Source: Brevundimonas sp. (GTDB lineage: Bacteria > Pseudomonadota > Alphaproteobacteria > Caulobacterales > Caulobacteraceae). Taken from it: a DNA stretch of 19,991 bases. The position numbers were made by a program, and so were the translations under genes. The stretch is taken from NCBI RefSeq assembly GCF_031082345.1, contig NZ_JAVHLH010000016.1, positions 1-19,991 on the forward strand. The letters are read 5' to 3'. Below are positions 8,184 to 16,855 of this stretch, in pieces; position 1 is the first letter of the stretch, and each line of letters starts with the position of its first letter. The notes under the pieces are model-generated. The model had not been told where the DNA came from. It was given only the letters and a program-made list of their open reading frames with translations, and did not search any database.

Positions 8184-8642
8184 CTACCGGTCCGCGTCCG
8201 ACCTCTCGCCCGCTTGCGACGCCCGTCGCCACTCGCGCTCGGCCGCCGCGTCCCACATGCGTTCCAGAGCCTCGACCGCCTGGGCAAGGGCGCGCGCCTC
8301 TGTAGCCCGCCCCTCGCCGACCAGGACGGTCGCGCGGTTCAGGGCGAGGGCGAGCGAGACCTCCGGATCGAGCCCGGACAGATCGGGCAGGTCTTCGGGC
8401 GGCGCCAGCGGGGCCAACCCCGGCCCTGGATCGTCGGCCCCGCCGCGCACCGGTTTCAGATCCATCTGTTCGGCGATCCGCTTGCGGGTCCAGCCCTCGG
8501 CCATGGCCCGCCGCCGCAGGTTCGACAGCCCGACATCGAATCGGCGCGCGACCGACGGCGCGGACTCCCCCGCCACATAGGCCTTGCGAACCTGCGCCCA
8601 GGTCTCCGGCCCGCGATATTTGCGCAAACGGTAGTGTTCCAT
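8184..8642 (-). CDS. Small helix-turn-helix protein, terminase-small-subunit-like N-terminus
   Basis: The frame is open to 8804, but the upstream part translates a repeat element, so I take the ATG at 8642 (152 residues, MEHYRLRKYRGP). Residues about 12-48 read as a helix-turn-helix: WAQVRKAYVAGESAPSVARR then FDVGLSNLRRRAMAEGW. This is the pattern seen at the N-terminus of some phage terminase small subunits and in DNA-binding proteins of Caulobacterales. A Pro/Gly-rich linker (about 64-85) leads to an Ala/Glu-rich helical C-terminus (about 90-150), possibly for oligomerisation. No other phage gene is nearby, so I treat it as a chromosomal DNA-binding protein of unknown role. There is no convincing ribosome-binding site. 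Confidence 0.75.
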   Translation of the reverse strand: MEHYRLRKYRGPETWAQVRKAYVAGESAPSVARRFDVGLSNLRRRAMAEGWTRKRIAEQMDLKPVRGGADDPGPGLAPLAPPEDLPDLSGLDPEVSLALALNRATVLVGEGRATEARALAQAVEALERMWDAAAEREWRRASQAGERSDADR

Positions 8643-8713
8643 CGGGAGAGGATCGCACGCCGTTACGTCAGAAACGGACGTATGCCGCCGCTTGGCCGTC
8701 CCACCAGCCCCTG

Positions 8714-8744
8714 CCGTCATCCTCGGGCTTGACCCGAGGATCAG
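8714..8744 (+). repeat. REP-like palindromic element, left copy of a 31-bp inverted pair
   Basis: A 31-bp element whose core is itself a hairpin: a 9-bp perfect stem (ATCCTCGGG at 8719-8727 with CCCGAGGAT at 8733-8741) and a 5-nt loop. The whole element is the exact reverse complement of 8821-8851. I recall elements of this type (CGTCATCCTCGGGCTTGACC) as dispersed intergenic repeats in alphaproteobacteria. Confidence 0.85.
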
Positions 8745-8820
8745 ACCGTCCGCTGCTCCGTCAGAAGGCGCACGGGCCCGCTCGCGGGGCCGTCCCAATC
8801 GCACAGTCCGCCTCTCGCCT

Positions 8821-8851
8821 CTGATCCTCGGGTCAAGCCCGAGGATGACGG
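8821..8851 (-). repeat. REP-like palindromic element, right copy of a 31-bp inverted pair
   Basis: The exact reverse complement of 8714-8744, with 76 bp between the two. As a transcript the pair could fold either as two small hairpins or as one long 31-bp stem. Lying about 120 nt after the carB stop, it could help end or protect the carB mRNA; there is no clear T tract, so this is inference. Confidence 0.85.
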
Positions 8852-8973
8852 ATCGGAAAAGAAAGAACGCCCGCCTGATGGACCTTCAGCCTCCGCACTA
8901 TTCTTCATGGCCGACCTGACCAAACTGCGCCCGTGTTTGCAGTCGCCCCATGGTCGAAATAGCCACGAACTGG

Positions 8974-11900
8974 TCAGTCGTGCGCATAATCCTGGATCGG
9001 TCGCACATCGAGGTCGCCGGCCTTGATCGCCCCGATGGCCTGCGACGCCGCCAGCGCCCCCGCCGTGGTGGTGTAATAGGGGATCTTCATCATCAGGGCC
9101 GTGCGGCGCAGGCTGAAGCTGTCCTGCAGCGACTGTTTGCCCTCGGTGGTGTTGAAGACCAGCTGGACCTCGCCGTTCTTCATCGCGTCGACGATGTGCG
9201 GCCGGCCTTCCAGCACCTTCTTGACCAGCCCGACCTCGAAGCCCTGTCCGGTCAGATAGGCGTGGGTTCCCGCCGTGGCGATGATCGAAAAACCCTCGCC
9301 GATCAGCGTCTGGACCGCCTCGACGATGAAGGGCTTGTCGTCCTCCTTGACCGAGACGAAGGCGCAGCCGGCGACGGGCAGGGTGGTGCCGCCGCCGATC
9401 TGGCTCTTGGCGAAGGCGCGGGCGAAGGCGGGGGCCATGTCGGCCTCGCCGTCACGCTTCCAGTCCAGCCCCATGACCTCGCCGGTCGAGCGCATCTCGG
9501 GACCCAGAACCGTGTCGACCCCGGCGAAGCGGGCGAACGGGAAGACCGCTTCCTTGACCGCGATATGGTCATACGGCTTGTCGGTCAGGCCGAAGGATTT
9601 CAGCGGCACGCCGGCCATGACCTTGGCCGCTATTGAAGCAATGGGTTGCCCGATGGTCTTGGCCACGAAGGGCGCCGTGCGGCTGGCGCGCGGATTGACC
9701 TCCAGCACGAAGATGCGCGGTTCGGCGCTGTGCGGCTCCTCGATGGCGAACTGGACGTTCATCAGGCCGCGCACCTTCAGGGCCCGGGCCATGGCCTCGG
9801 TCTGGCGCTTCAGCTCGGCCACCGTCTCCGCCGACAGGGAGTGGGGCGGCATCGAGCAGGCGCTGTCGCCCGAGTGCACCCCGGCCTCCTCGATATGCTC
9901 CAGCACCCCGGCCACGAACACCGTCTCGTCGTCGCACAGGGCGTCGACGTCGACCTCGGTGGCGCGGTTCAGATAGTGGTCGATCAGCACGGGGTCGTCG
10001 CCCGACACCCGCATGGCCTCGCCGACATAGCGGTCCAGCTGTTCGCGGTCGTGGACGATGACCATGCCGCGCCCGCCCAGCACATACGAGGGCCGCAGCA
10101 CGACCGGATAGCCGACCTCGTCCGCCTTCTGCGCGGCTTCCTCGGCGCTGCGGGCCAGGCCGTTGGGCGGCTGCATCAGGCCGATGTCGTGCAGCATGAC
10201 CTGGAAACGCTCGCGGTCCTCGGCAAGGTCGATGGAATCCAGCGAGGTGCCGAGGATGGGCACGCCGTCCTCGTGCAGCGCGTGGGCCAGCTTCAGCGGC
10301 GTCTGGCCGCCGAACTGGACGACCACGCCGATCAGGTCGCCGGTCGAGCGCTCGACCTCGATCAGCTCCAGCACGTCCTCGGCCGTCAGCGGCTCGAAAT
10401 ACAGCCGGTCGGAAGTGTCGTAGTCGGTCGAGACCGTCTCGGGGTTGCAGTTGACCATAATCGACTCGACGCCGATGTCGGCGAAGGCGAAGGCCGCGTG
10501 GCAGCAGCAGTAATCGAACTCGATCCCTTGCCCGATACGGTTCGGCCCGCCGCCCAGAATTATCGCCTTTTTTCTGTCGGTTGGAGCGGATTCGCACTGC
10601 GGAACCTGGCCCAGGGAGCCGGTCTCATAGGTCGAATACATATAGGCCGTGGCCGAGGCGAACTCGGCGGCGCAGGTGTCGATGCGCTTGAACACGGGGC
10701 GGACGTTCAGCGCGCGGCGGGCCTTGCGCACTGCGGCCTCGGTCGTGCCGGTCAGCTGGGCGAGACGGGCGTCGGCGAAGCCCTTGGCCTTCAGCTTGCG
10801 GAAGGCGGTGGCGTCGGTCGGCAGACCCGTGACGCGGATGTGGCCTTCGGTGCGCACGATGTCGGCGATCTGGCGCAGGAACCAGGGCTCGTACGAGCAC
10901 GCCGCATTGACCTCTTCGACCGACAGGCCGTGGCGGAAGGCCTGGGCGATGACCAGAATGCGGTCCGGCGTCGGCTGCCCCAGCGCCCGCACCACGGCGG
11001 CTCGGGCCGAGGCGTCGTCCTCGACGTCGACAACGCCGTCGATGTCGATCTCGTTGAAGCCGGTCAGGCCGGTCTCCAGCCCGCGCAGGGCCTTCTGCAT
11101 CGACTCCTGGAAGGTCCGCCCGATGGCCATGACCTCGCCGACCGACTTCATCGAGGTCGACAGGGTCGCCTCGGCGCCGGGGTATTTCTCGAAGGCGAAA
11201 CGCGGAATCTTGGTGACGACATAGTCGATGCTCGGCTCGAACGAGGCCGGCGTGACCATGGTGATGTCGTTGGTCAGTTCATCCAGCGTGTAGCCGACGG
11301 CCAGGCGCGCCGCGACCTTGGCGATCGGGAAGCCGGTGGCCTTGGACGCCAGGGCCGAGGACCGCGACACCCGCGGGTTCATCTCGATCACCACCATGCG
11401 GCCGTCGGCCGGATTGATGGCCCACTGCACGTTCGATCCGCCGGTCTCGACGCCGATCTCGCGCAGGACGTTGATCGAGCCCGTGCGCATGCGCTGGTAC
11501 TCTTTGTCGGTCAGCGTCAGGGCCGGGGCGACGGTGATGGAGTCGCCGGTGTGCACCCCCATCGGGTCGATGTTCTCGATCGAGCAGATGATGATGCAGT
11601 TGTCCGCCTTGTCGCGGACGACCTCCATCTCATACTCCTTCCAGCCCAGCACGCTTTCCTCGACCAGCACCTCGGTGGTCGGCGACAGGTCGAGGCCGCG
11701 TTCGACGATCTCGCGGTATTCCTCGACATTGTAGGCGATGCCGCCGCCGGTGCCGGCGAGGGTGAAGCTGGGCCGGACGATGGCCGGCAGGCCGACGAAC
11801 TCCAGCGCGGCGTCGGCCTCGTCGATGTGGTGGATGGCCTTGGACCGCGGGCTCTCGAGACCCAGCTTGTCCATGGCGTCGCGGAATTTCTGGCGGTCCT

Positions 11901-12279
11901 CGGCCTTGTCGATGACGTCGGCGCGGGCCCCGATCATCTCGACGCCCCATTTCTTCAGCGCCCCGCTCGCATCCAGCGCCAGGGCCGTGTTCAGCGCCGT
12001 CTGCCCGCCCATGGTCGGCAGCAGGGCGTCGGGCCGCTCCTTGGCGATGATGCGCTCGACGAACTCCGGCGTGATCGGCTCGATATAGGTGGCGTCGGCC
12101 ACCTCCGGGTCGGTCATGATCGTGGCCGGATTGGAGTTGACCAGGATGACCCGATACCCCTCCGCCTTCAGCGCCTTGCACGCCTGCACGCCCGAGTAAT
12201 CGAACTCGCACGCCTGCCCGATCACAATGGGCCCCGCCCCAATGATCAGTATGGATTTCAAGTCTGTGCGTTTGGGCAT
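8974..12279 (-). CDS. carB: Carbamoyl-phosphate synthase large subunit
   Basis: A 1101-residue subunit that makes carbamoyl phosphate from bicarbonate, two ATP and ammonia delivered from CarA, feeding pyrimidine and arginine synthesis. The N-terminal carboxyphosphate ATP-grasp half opens with [21 protein letters not shown] helical oligomerisation region follows, then the homologous carbamoyl-phosphate half starting [19 protein letters not shown] near residue 576, and a C-terminal MGS-like allosteric domain from about 965 ([24 protein letters not shown]). Length is near the E. coli value (1073). The ATG at 12279 has a purine-rich AGAAGAAGAG about 10 nt upstream. It follows the RraB-like gene by 27 bp and is probably co-transcribed with it. 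carA is on the other strand about 4.6 kb away. Confidence 0.99.
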   Translation of the reverse strand: MPKRTDLKSILIIGAGPIVIGQACEFDYSGVQACKALKAEGYRVILVNSNPATIMTDPEVADATYIEPITPEFVERIIAKERPDALLPTMGGQTALNTALALDASGALKKWGVEMIGARADVIDKAEDRQKFRDAMDKLGLESPRSKAIHHIDEADAALEFVGLPAIVRPSFTLAGTGGGIAYNVEEYREIVERGLDLSPTTEVLVEESVLGWKEYEMEVVRDKADNCIIICSIENIDPMGVHTGDSITVAPALTLTDKEYQRMRTGSINVLREIGVETGGSNVQWAINPADGRMVVIEMNPRVSRSSALASKATGFPIAKVAARLAVGYTLDELTNDITMVTPASFEPSIDYVVTKIPRFAFEKYPGAEATLSTSMKSVGEVMAIGRTFQESMQKALRGLETGLTGFNEIDIDGVVDVEDDASARAAVVRALGQPTPDRILVIAQAFRHGLSVEEVNAACSYEPWFLRQIADIVRTEGHIRVTGLPTDATAFRKLKAKGFADARLAQLTGTTEAAVRKARRALNVRPVFKRIDTCAAEFASATAYMYSTYETGSLGQVPQCESAPTDRKKAIILGGGPNRIGQGIEFDYCCCHAAFAFADIGVESIMVNCNPETVSTDYDTSDRLYFEPLTAEDVLELIEVERSTGDLIGVVVQFGGQTPLKLAHALHEDGVPILGTSLDSIDLAEDRERFQVMLHDIGLMQPPNGLARSAEEAAQKADEVGYPVVLRPSYVLGGRGMVIVHDREQLDRYVGEAMRVSGDDPVLIDHYLNRATEVDVDALCDDETVFVAGVLEHIEEAGVHSGDSACSMPPHSLSAETVAELKRQTEAMARALKVRGLMNVQFAIEEPHSAEPRIFVLEVNPRASRTAPFVAKTIGQPIASIAAKVMAGVPLKSFGLTDKPYDHIAVKEAVFPFARFAGVDTVLGPEMRSTGEVMGLDWKRDGEADMAPAFARAFAKSQIGGGTTLPVAGCAFVSVKEDDKPFIVEAVQTLIGEGFSIIATAGTHAYLTGQGFEVGLVKKVLEGRPHIVDAMKNGEVQLVFNTTEGKQSLQDSFSLRRTALMMKIPYYTTTAGALAASQAIGAIKAGDLDVRPIQDYAHD

Positions 12280-12306
12280 GGGCCTGAGGCTCTTCTTCTT
12301 GGGTCT

Positions 12307-12621
12307 TCAGTTCGTCAGCACCGCGCACTCCCAGCCGTCGTAGTCCAGCTGGAAGGCCGCGGCCCAGGATTGCATCATGGTGGAGACGGGCGAGAACGAT
12401 GCTTCGTCCACCGCCATCGTAGTTTCGAGGATGGTGCAGTCGTCGTCGCCCCGGGTCAGGAAGCCGGCCCGCCGCGCCACCTCATTCAGGTCGTCGTGGG
12501 CTCCGTCCCCGTAGAAGTAGAACAGGGTGTGCCGCGGCGTGACGCCGCTGTCGCCATGCGCCGCGAGGGACGCCCGGATCATGGCGTCGCGCTCTTCGTG
12601 AGGGACCTCATCTTCAAGCAC
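12307..12621 (-). CDS. RraB-like ribonuclease E inhibitor family protein
   Basis: A 104-residue acidic protein. HTLFYFYGDGAHDDLNEVAR (about 31-50), the short ARRAGF helix end and the terminal LDYDGWECAV follow the RraB pattern, in which a compact alpha/beta domain ends in a YDGW motif. E. coli RraB binds RNase E and modulates mRNA decay; here the same role is inferred only from similarity. The start is uncertain: the longest frame begins with a GTG at 12621, with AAGGAG about 11 nt upstream; an ATG 13 codons later (MIRASLAAHG) is the alternative. It lies 27 bp before carB and likely shares its transcript. Confidence 0.75.
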   Translation of the reverse strand: MLEDEVPHEERDAMIRASLAAHGDSGVTPRHTLFYFYGDGAHDDLNEVARRAGFLTRGDDDCTILETTMAVDEASFSPVSTMMQSWAAAFQLDYDGWECAVLTN

Positions 12622-12701
12622 GGGCGGTCACGCTCCTTGCGCGCGCGGACCCGGCGCGGGCGGCGGCCAGCGCGGATCAGTTCGGGTTGTCGGCTAAGCG
12701 G

Positions 12702-12717
12702 CCCGTCTAAAGACGGG
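12702..12717. other. Short hairpin between the HAD and RraB-like genes
   Basis: A perfect 6-bp inverted repeat (CCCGTC TAAA GACGGG) with a 4-nt loop, in the 115-bp gap after the HAD gene and before the RraB-like gene. There is no T tract on either strand, so a terminator is not supported; it may be a processing or attenuation structure or chance in GC-rich DNA. Confidence 0.4.
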
Positions 12718-12736
12718 GGGGCGGAGGAGCAAGCGC

Positions 12737-13435
12737 TTATCCGTCCGACCGCCCATCGATCCAGTCCGGCAGGGCGGTGATGCTGTTGAGCGCGCCGTAG
12801 CGCGGGTGGGCTTCGGGCGCATCCGCCAACTCGTGCGCCCAGGTGATCGCATAGGGGATATGGACCGCGAAGGCCCCCGCATCCAGCGCCGGCAGGACGT
12901 CGGACTTCATCGAGTTCCCGGCCATCACGGCCTCGCCCGGTCCCGTGCCATGCCGGGCGAACACCCGCTCGTAGGTCGTCCGGTCCTTCTCCGAGACGAT
13001 CTCCACGGCCGCGAACAGCTCGCCCAATCCGGACGCCGCCAGCTTGCGTTCCTGGTCCAGCAGATCGCCCTTCGTGACCAGCACCAGCCGGTAGCGCTCC
13101 GACAGCCGGGCCAGGGCCTCGTCGACGCCGGGGAGGGTCTCGACCGGATGGGCCAGCATCTCGCGGCCGGCCGCCAGGATCTCGCGGATCACGCCGGCGG
13201 GCGGATCGCCGCCGCACATCTCCATCGCCGTCTCGATCATGGAAAGGGTGAACCCCTTCACGCCGTAACCATAGAGCCGCAGATTGCGCCGTTCGATTTC
13301 GGCCAGCCGCGCCTCGATCGCGCCGTTGTCGTGGTCCGTCAGCAGCTCGAGAAACCGCGCCTGGGTCAGCCGGAAGACGGTTTCGTTGTGCCAGAGCGTG
13401 TCGTCGGCATCGAGGCCGACCGTGGTGATGGTCAT
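12737..13435 (-). CDS. HAD-superfamily phosphatase
   Basis: A 232-residue hydrolase with all four HAD motifs: I, DADDTLWHN at 9-17 with nucleophile Asp9 and acid Asp11; II, VTKGD with the Thr; III, the Lys in SEKDRTTYE; IV, GNSMKSDVLPALDAGA with the Mg-binding acidic residue. A helical cap insert follows motif I, as in phosphoglycolate-phosphatase-like C1 members. The substrate is not predictable, though a small phosphorylated metabolite is usual. The ATG at 13435 has an AGGAGA 5 nt upstream, a strong site. It is the first gene of a likely HAD, RraB-like, carB run and is divergent from the gene at 13611 across 175 bp. Confidence 0.95.
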   Translation of the reverse strand: MTITTVGLDADDTLWHNETVFRLTQARFLELLTDHDNGAIEARLAEIERRNLRLYGYGVKGFTLSMIETAMEMCGGDPPAGVIREILAAGREMLAHPVETLPGVDEALARLSERYRLVLVTKGDLLDQERKLAASGLGELFAAVEIVSEKDRTTYERVFARHGTGPGEAVMAGNSMKSDVLPALDAGAFAVHIPYAITWAHELADAPEAHPRYGALNSITALPDWIDGRSDG

Positions 13436-13610
13436 GGGCTCTCCTGACGCGCGCCGACGGTCCGGTCAACGTCTGGAACAGGGCGGAGTCCCGCGCCGGG
13501 AATCGGCATGGTTATCGGCCTTTGACCACCTTCGTCAGCAATGTGTTTTCACCTTGCGGCGCTTCTGAACCCAAGGGGGCCTTTCTTTCGACCGGCTGGA
13601 GACAACGGTC

Positions 13611-14435
13611 ATGAGGCACGACCCAGGGTACCCCGCCACGTTCACGCGCTCGTTGGCGGACGACGTGCCGGAGGATGGACTGAAGGAAGCGATCGCCCAC
13701 ATCGGCGAGCGCCGGTCCTATGCGGCCCCCTATGAGAGCCTGACCTTCTCGCTTCTGACCCGCGCCCGGCGCGAACTGGTCGTGACCCTGGCGGCGCAGC
13801 CCGTCTTCGATCTCGTCCGCTCCACCCCCGTCGCACGACGGATTCGCCGGAGCGTGCGCCATCGCGGCGGCGAAACCGCCCTGATCGGACTGGGCCGCCG
13901 CACGCTCGAGCCCGTGGACCTGATCCGCATCGACACCCAGACCCTCCGGAACGGCCTCGACCTGTTGCGCCTCGGGACACATGACAGCGGCGTGCTGCCC
14001 GCCTTCTGGCGCACGATGGCCTCGAGCGGCGGCCGGTTCGACCTGCTGTGCGCGGAGATGCAGCACGAGTCCGCGCCGGGGACCCTTCTGATCGAGGTCA
14101 TGGGAGGGCTGGAGCAGGCCCCGGTAGACGCTATTCAGGAAGCGATCGAACATTTCGAGACGGGGTCGCTGGGGCTGATTCTGCATATCGCGCCGGACGC
14201 CGGCGCGGCGGCGCGGCTGTCGCAGGTGCGGGCCCAGTGCCTGGCGATCGACTTCGCCGGCGTCGAGCACGAGCGCGCCCGCGACTGGCAGGGGGCGGCG
14301 CAACTGATCGGGGCGGCCCGGCGAGCCTGCCCGCAGGTGATGTTGCTCAACCTGCGACCGGATCGGGGGCTGGCCGCCCAGGCCGCCGGGGCCACCCACG
14401 CCGTGTTCGCGGGCATGGAGGCCGTTATCGTCTGA
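13611..14435 (+). CDS. Protein of unknown function, possible degenerate EAL-like barrel
   Basis: A 274-residue cytoplasmic protein with no signal peptide or membrane helix. GGAGA lies about 8 nt before the ATG. The C-terminal half alternates strands and helices in a barrel-like way (GTLLIEVMGGLE, LGLILHIAPD, CLAIDFAGVEHE, QVMLLNLRPD, GATHAVFAGMEAVIV), which recalls the second half of an EAL-type TIM barrel. The EAL catalytic signature itself is missing. I would not assign cyclic-di-GMP activity; a non-catalytic relative is one possibility. The N-terminal part (about 1-120, Arg-rich) matches nothing I recognise. It lies 41 bp before the Rieske oxygenase gene on the same strand and may share its transcript. 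Confidence 0.72.
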   Translation: MRHDPGYPATFTRSLADDVPEDGLKEAIAHIGERRSYAAPYESLTFSLLTRARRELVVTLAAQPVFDLVRSTPVARRIRRSVRHRGGETALIGLGRRTLEPVDLIRIDTQTLRNGLDLLRLGTHDSGVLPAFWRTMASSGGRFDLLCAEMQHESAPGTLLIEVMGGLEQAPVDAIQEAIEHFETGSLGLILHIAPDAGAAARLSQVRAQCLAIDFAGVEHERARDWQGAAQLIGAARRACPQVMLLNLRPDRGLAAQAAGATHAVFAGMEAVIV

Positions 14436-14476
14436 GGACGGTTGACGTCGCGGCCGGCCGCGGGCCTTGATCGGCC

Positions 14477-15475
14477 ATGCAGGTCACGCTTCCCGCCCGT
14501 CTCTATGGTTGTCCCGACGCCTGGCTCCGGGAGCGGACGGCGGTGTTCGGCCGCGCCTGGCTGTTCCTGGGACACGAAGCGGAAGCGACCGCTCCGGGGG
14601 ATTGGATCGCGACCGATATCGCCGGACACAGGCTGCTGGTCGTCCGCGGGAAGGACGGGGTGCTGCGGGCGTTCCACAACGTCTGCCGTCACCGGGCCGG
14701 ACCGTTGGCGCAGGGCGCCGCCGGCCACTGCGATGGCGAACTGGTCTGCGCCTACCATGGCTGGCGCTATGCGCTGGACGGCCGGCTGCGGGCGGCGACC
14801 GGGTTTGGATCTGTCGACGGGTTCGATCCCCGCGACTTCGGCCTTCTGGGCGTGCGCCTGGAGACCTGGCGGGGGCTGGCTTTCGTGAACCTCGACCCCG
14901 AGGCGGCGCCGCTCGCCGCGCATGTCGGACCGCTGGAGACGTTGCTTGCGGAGCGGGGTCTGGAGATCGCCGCGCCGGCCCTGCGCCGGAGCCACGATCT
15001 GGCCTGCGACTGGAAGGTCTATGTCGAGAACTATCTGGAGGGCTACCACATCGGGGCGGTGCATCCGGCGCTGGCGGGGGAGCTGGGCGCGGCCGAGTAT
15101 CGGGTCCGGGTCGAGGGCGATCTGGTCGTGCAGGAGGCGGTCGGCGTCAACGACGGCCCGCAGGCGGGCGTCTGGGGCTGGCTGTGGCCGAACCTGGGGA
15201 TCAACGTCTATCGGGACGGGGCCATGATCGAGCGGATGACGCCGGTGGGGCCGGGGCGAACGCGGCTGGACTATCTGTTCCTCAACGACGGCGGCGCGAA
15301 CGCGTTGCGAGAGGCGCTGGCGGCTTCCGATCGTTTGACGGCCGAGGACGTCCGCATCTGCGAGGCGGTGCAGGCCAATCTCTTGGCCGGGGCCTATGAT
15401 ACGGGCGTGCTCAGCGCCCGGCATGAGGCCGCCGTGGCTTGGTTCCAGTCCCGTCTCGCCGAGGTTCATGCATGA
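14477..15475 (+). CDS. Rieske non-heme iron oxygenase, alpha subunit
   Basis: A 332-residue oxygenase component. The N-terminal Rieske domain has Cys70-x-His72 (VCRHRAG) and Cys91-x2-His94 (CAYHGW), which bind the [2Fe-2S] cluster. The C-terminal catalytic domain has VENYLEGYHIGAVHP at 183-197, with His191 and His196 as mononuclear iron ligands, and a late acidic segment (AEDVRICEAVQ) able to supply the third. The NYxEGYHxxxxHP style resembles the single-chain group that demethylates or hydroxylates quaternary amines (glycine betaine, carnitine and stachydrine oxygenases), so an amine substrate is plausible but unproven. No ferredoxin reductase gene is nearby. The stop overlaps the permease start by 4 bp. 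Confidence 0.93.
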   Translation: MQVTLPARLYGCPDAWLRERTAVFGRAWLFLGHEAEATAPGDWIATDIAGHRLLVVRGKDGVLRAFHNVCRHRAGPLAQGAAGHCDGELVCAYHGWRYALDGRLRAATGFGSVDGFDPRDFGLLGVRLETWRGLAFVNLDPEAAPLAAHVGPLETLLAERGLEIAAPALRRSHDLACDWKVYVENYLEGYHIGAVHPALAGELGAAEYRVRVEGDLVVQEAVGVNDGPQAGVWGWLWPNLGINVYRDGAMIERMTPVGPGRTRLDYLFLNDGGANALREALAASDRLTAEDVRICEAVQANLLAGAYDTGVLSARHEAAVAWFQSRLAEVHA

Positions 15476-16809
15476 CCGACGTCCGTCCGAACCTTCCGCT
15501 GGCCGAGGAGCCGCTGACGGAGCGACACAAGCTGGGCTGGGGGCTGGCGGCGCTGGTCGTGGCCGGAAACATGATCGGCTCGGGCGTCTACCTGCTGCCC
15601 GTCAGTCTGGCGCCGGTGGGCAGCTCCAGCCTGATCGGCTGGCTGGTGGCGGGGGCGGGGGCGGTGACGCTGGCGCTGGTGTTCGGCGCGCTGGGCCGGT
15701 TGCAGCCGGACGCGGACGGGCTGCCGGGCTTCGCGGAGCGGGGGCTGGGCCGCTTCTTCGGCTATCAGACGGCGCTGGCCTTCTGGACCGCCTGCCTCGT
15801 CGGCAATGTCGCCATCGCGGTGGCGGCGACAGGCTACCTGGGCTTCTTCTGGCCGGTGCTGAGGGACCCGGTGGCGGCGACCTTCTGCAACCTCGGCATC
15901 ATCTGGCTGGCGACCTTCGCCTACATCATCGGCGCGCGGACGGCGTCGAGCCTGGCGGCGGTGGCGCTGGCCATCGGCCTGGCGCCGATCGTCATCGCCG
16001 TCGCGGCGGGGGTCATGGCCTTCGACCCTCAGACCTTCGCCGACTCCTGGAGCCCGTCGGGAACGCCGCTGCTCCAGAGCGTGCCGGCGTCGCTGGCGAT
16101 CATCTTCTGGGCCTTTCTCGGGGTCGAGAGCGCAGCGGCGCTGTCGGTCCGGGTCAAGCATCCCGGACGCGACGTCGGGCGGGCGTCGGTGGCGGGCGTG
16201 TTGCTGGCGACGGTCATCTACATCGCGGCGACGGTGGCCGTGTTCGGGGTCATCCCCGCCGACGTGCTGGCCGAGTCGAGCAGTCCGTACGCCGATCTGG
16301 CGGCGCGGGTGTTCGGGGCCTCGATCGCCGGGATCGTGGCCGTCTGCGCCGTGATCAAGACGATCGGCACCGTCGGCGGCTGGGTCATGCTGGGCGGCGA
16401 GACGGCGCGGTCGGCGGCGCGGCAGGGCTATCTGCCCTCCGGCTTCGGGGCCGGCGAGCGCACCCCGATCGCCAATCCGCTGCTGGGCGGGGCGATCATG
16501 AGCGTGGTCGCGGTGATCTCGGGCCAGCCGACCTTGGGCGGCCAGTTCGGAATGCTGGTCGGGGTCACGGCGGTGCTCAGTCTGGTGGTCTACGCCATCT
16601 GTTCGGCGGCCCTGTTCCGGCTGGCGCGGCGCTCGCGGGCGCGGATCACGGCCGTCGTCGGCTTCCTGTTCGCCACCGCCGCCGTGGCCGCCGCCGCGCC
16701 GGGATACATCCTGCCGACGGTCGGCTTCTTCGTCGTGACGAGCCTGGCGTGGATGGCGTTCCTCAGAAAGTCGCGCTCGCGCGTTGACCCCGTGGCGGGC
16801 GACGCCTAA
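15472..16809 (+). CDS. APC-family amino-acid/polyamine permease (AdiC/PotE-like)
   Basis: A 445-residue inner-membrane transporter with about 12 hydrophobic helices. Near the start, [20 protein letters not shown] holds the glycine-rich unwound TM1 motif GSGVYLLP at 36-43, very like the arginine-agmatine antiporter AdiC. A second signature, [14 protein letters not shown], corresponds to the APC TM6 region with its Glu. The start at 15472 is chosen because its ATG overlaps the oxygenase stop (ATGA) and has a GAGG just upstream; an ATG at 15439 would lie inside the oxygenase gene. The coupling suggests that it imports, or exchanges, the substrate or product of the oxygenase. carA begins 46 bp downstream. 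Confidence 0.93.
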   Translation: MTDVRPNLPLAEEPLTERHKLGWGLAALVVAGNMIGSGVYLLPVSLAPVGSSSLIGWLVAGAGAVTLALVFGALGRLQPDADGLPGFAERGLGRFFGYQTALAFWTACLVGNVAIAVAATGYLGFFWPVLRDPVAATFCNLGIIWLATFAYIIGARTASSLAAVALAIGLAPIVIAVAAGVMAFDPQTFADSWSPSGTPLLQSVPASLAIIFWAFLGVESAAALSVRVKHPGRDVGRASVAGVLLATVIYIAATVAVFGVIPADVLAESSSPYADLAARVFGASIAGIVAVCAVIKTIGTVGGWVMLGGETARSAARQGYLPSGFGAGERTPIANPLLGGAIMSVVAVISGQPTLGGQFGMLVGVTAVLSLVVYAICSAALFRLARRSRARITAVVGFLFATAAVAAAAPGYILPTVGFFVVTSLAWMAFLRKSRSRVDPVAGDA

Positions 16810-16855
16810 CCACCGCGCCGTTTGCTCGCCGGGATTCGGTGTTACGGAGCCTGCC

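Larger units (their letters stand above)
8643..8973. other. 331-bp intergenic region between carB and the HTH gene
   Basis: No coding frame here is convincing; the short plus and minus frames run straight through the repeats. The region lies downstream of carB and upstream of the HTH gene, both on the minus strand, so it should hold the end of the carB transcript and the promoter of the HTH gene. Its main content is the inverted pair of REP-like elements listed separately. Confidence 0.7.

Noticed and set aside
8643..8804. N-terminal extension of the helix-turn-helix protein
   Set aside because: These 54 codons translate the REP-like element (LILGSSPRMT), a common artefact of repeats, so the start at 8642 is preferred.
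9646..12780. 1044-codon open frame on the plus strand antisense to carB
   Set aside because: It lies opposite the well-conserved carB. In GC-rich DNA the antisense frame of a long gene commonly stays open, and the translation shows no family motif, only low-complexity Gly/Asp/Arg/Val.
13522..13550. Possible sigma-70-like promoter (TTGACC, 17-bp spacer) before the gene at 13611
   Set aside because: The -35 match is good, but the -10 (GTTTTC) is poor, and such matches arise by chance; not enough for a feature.
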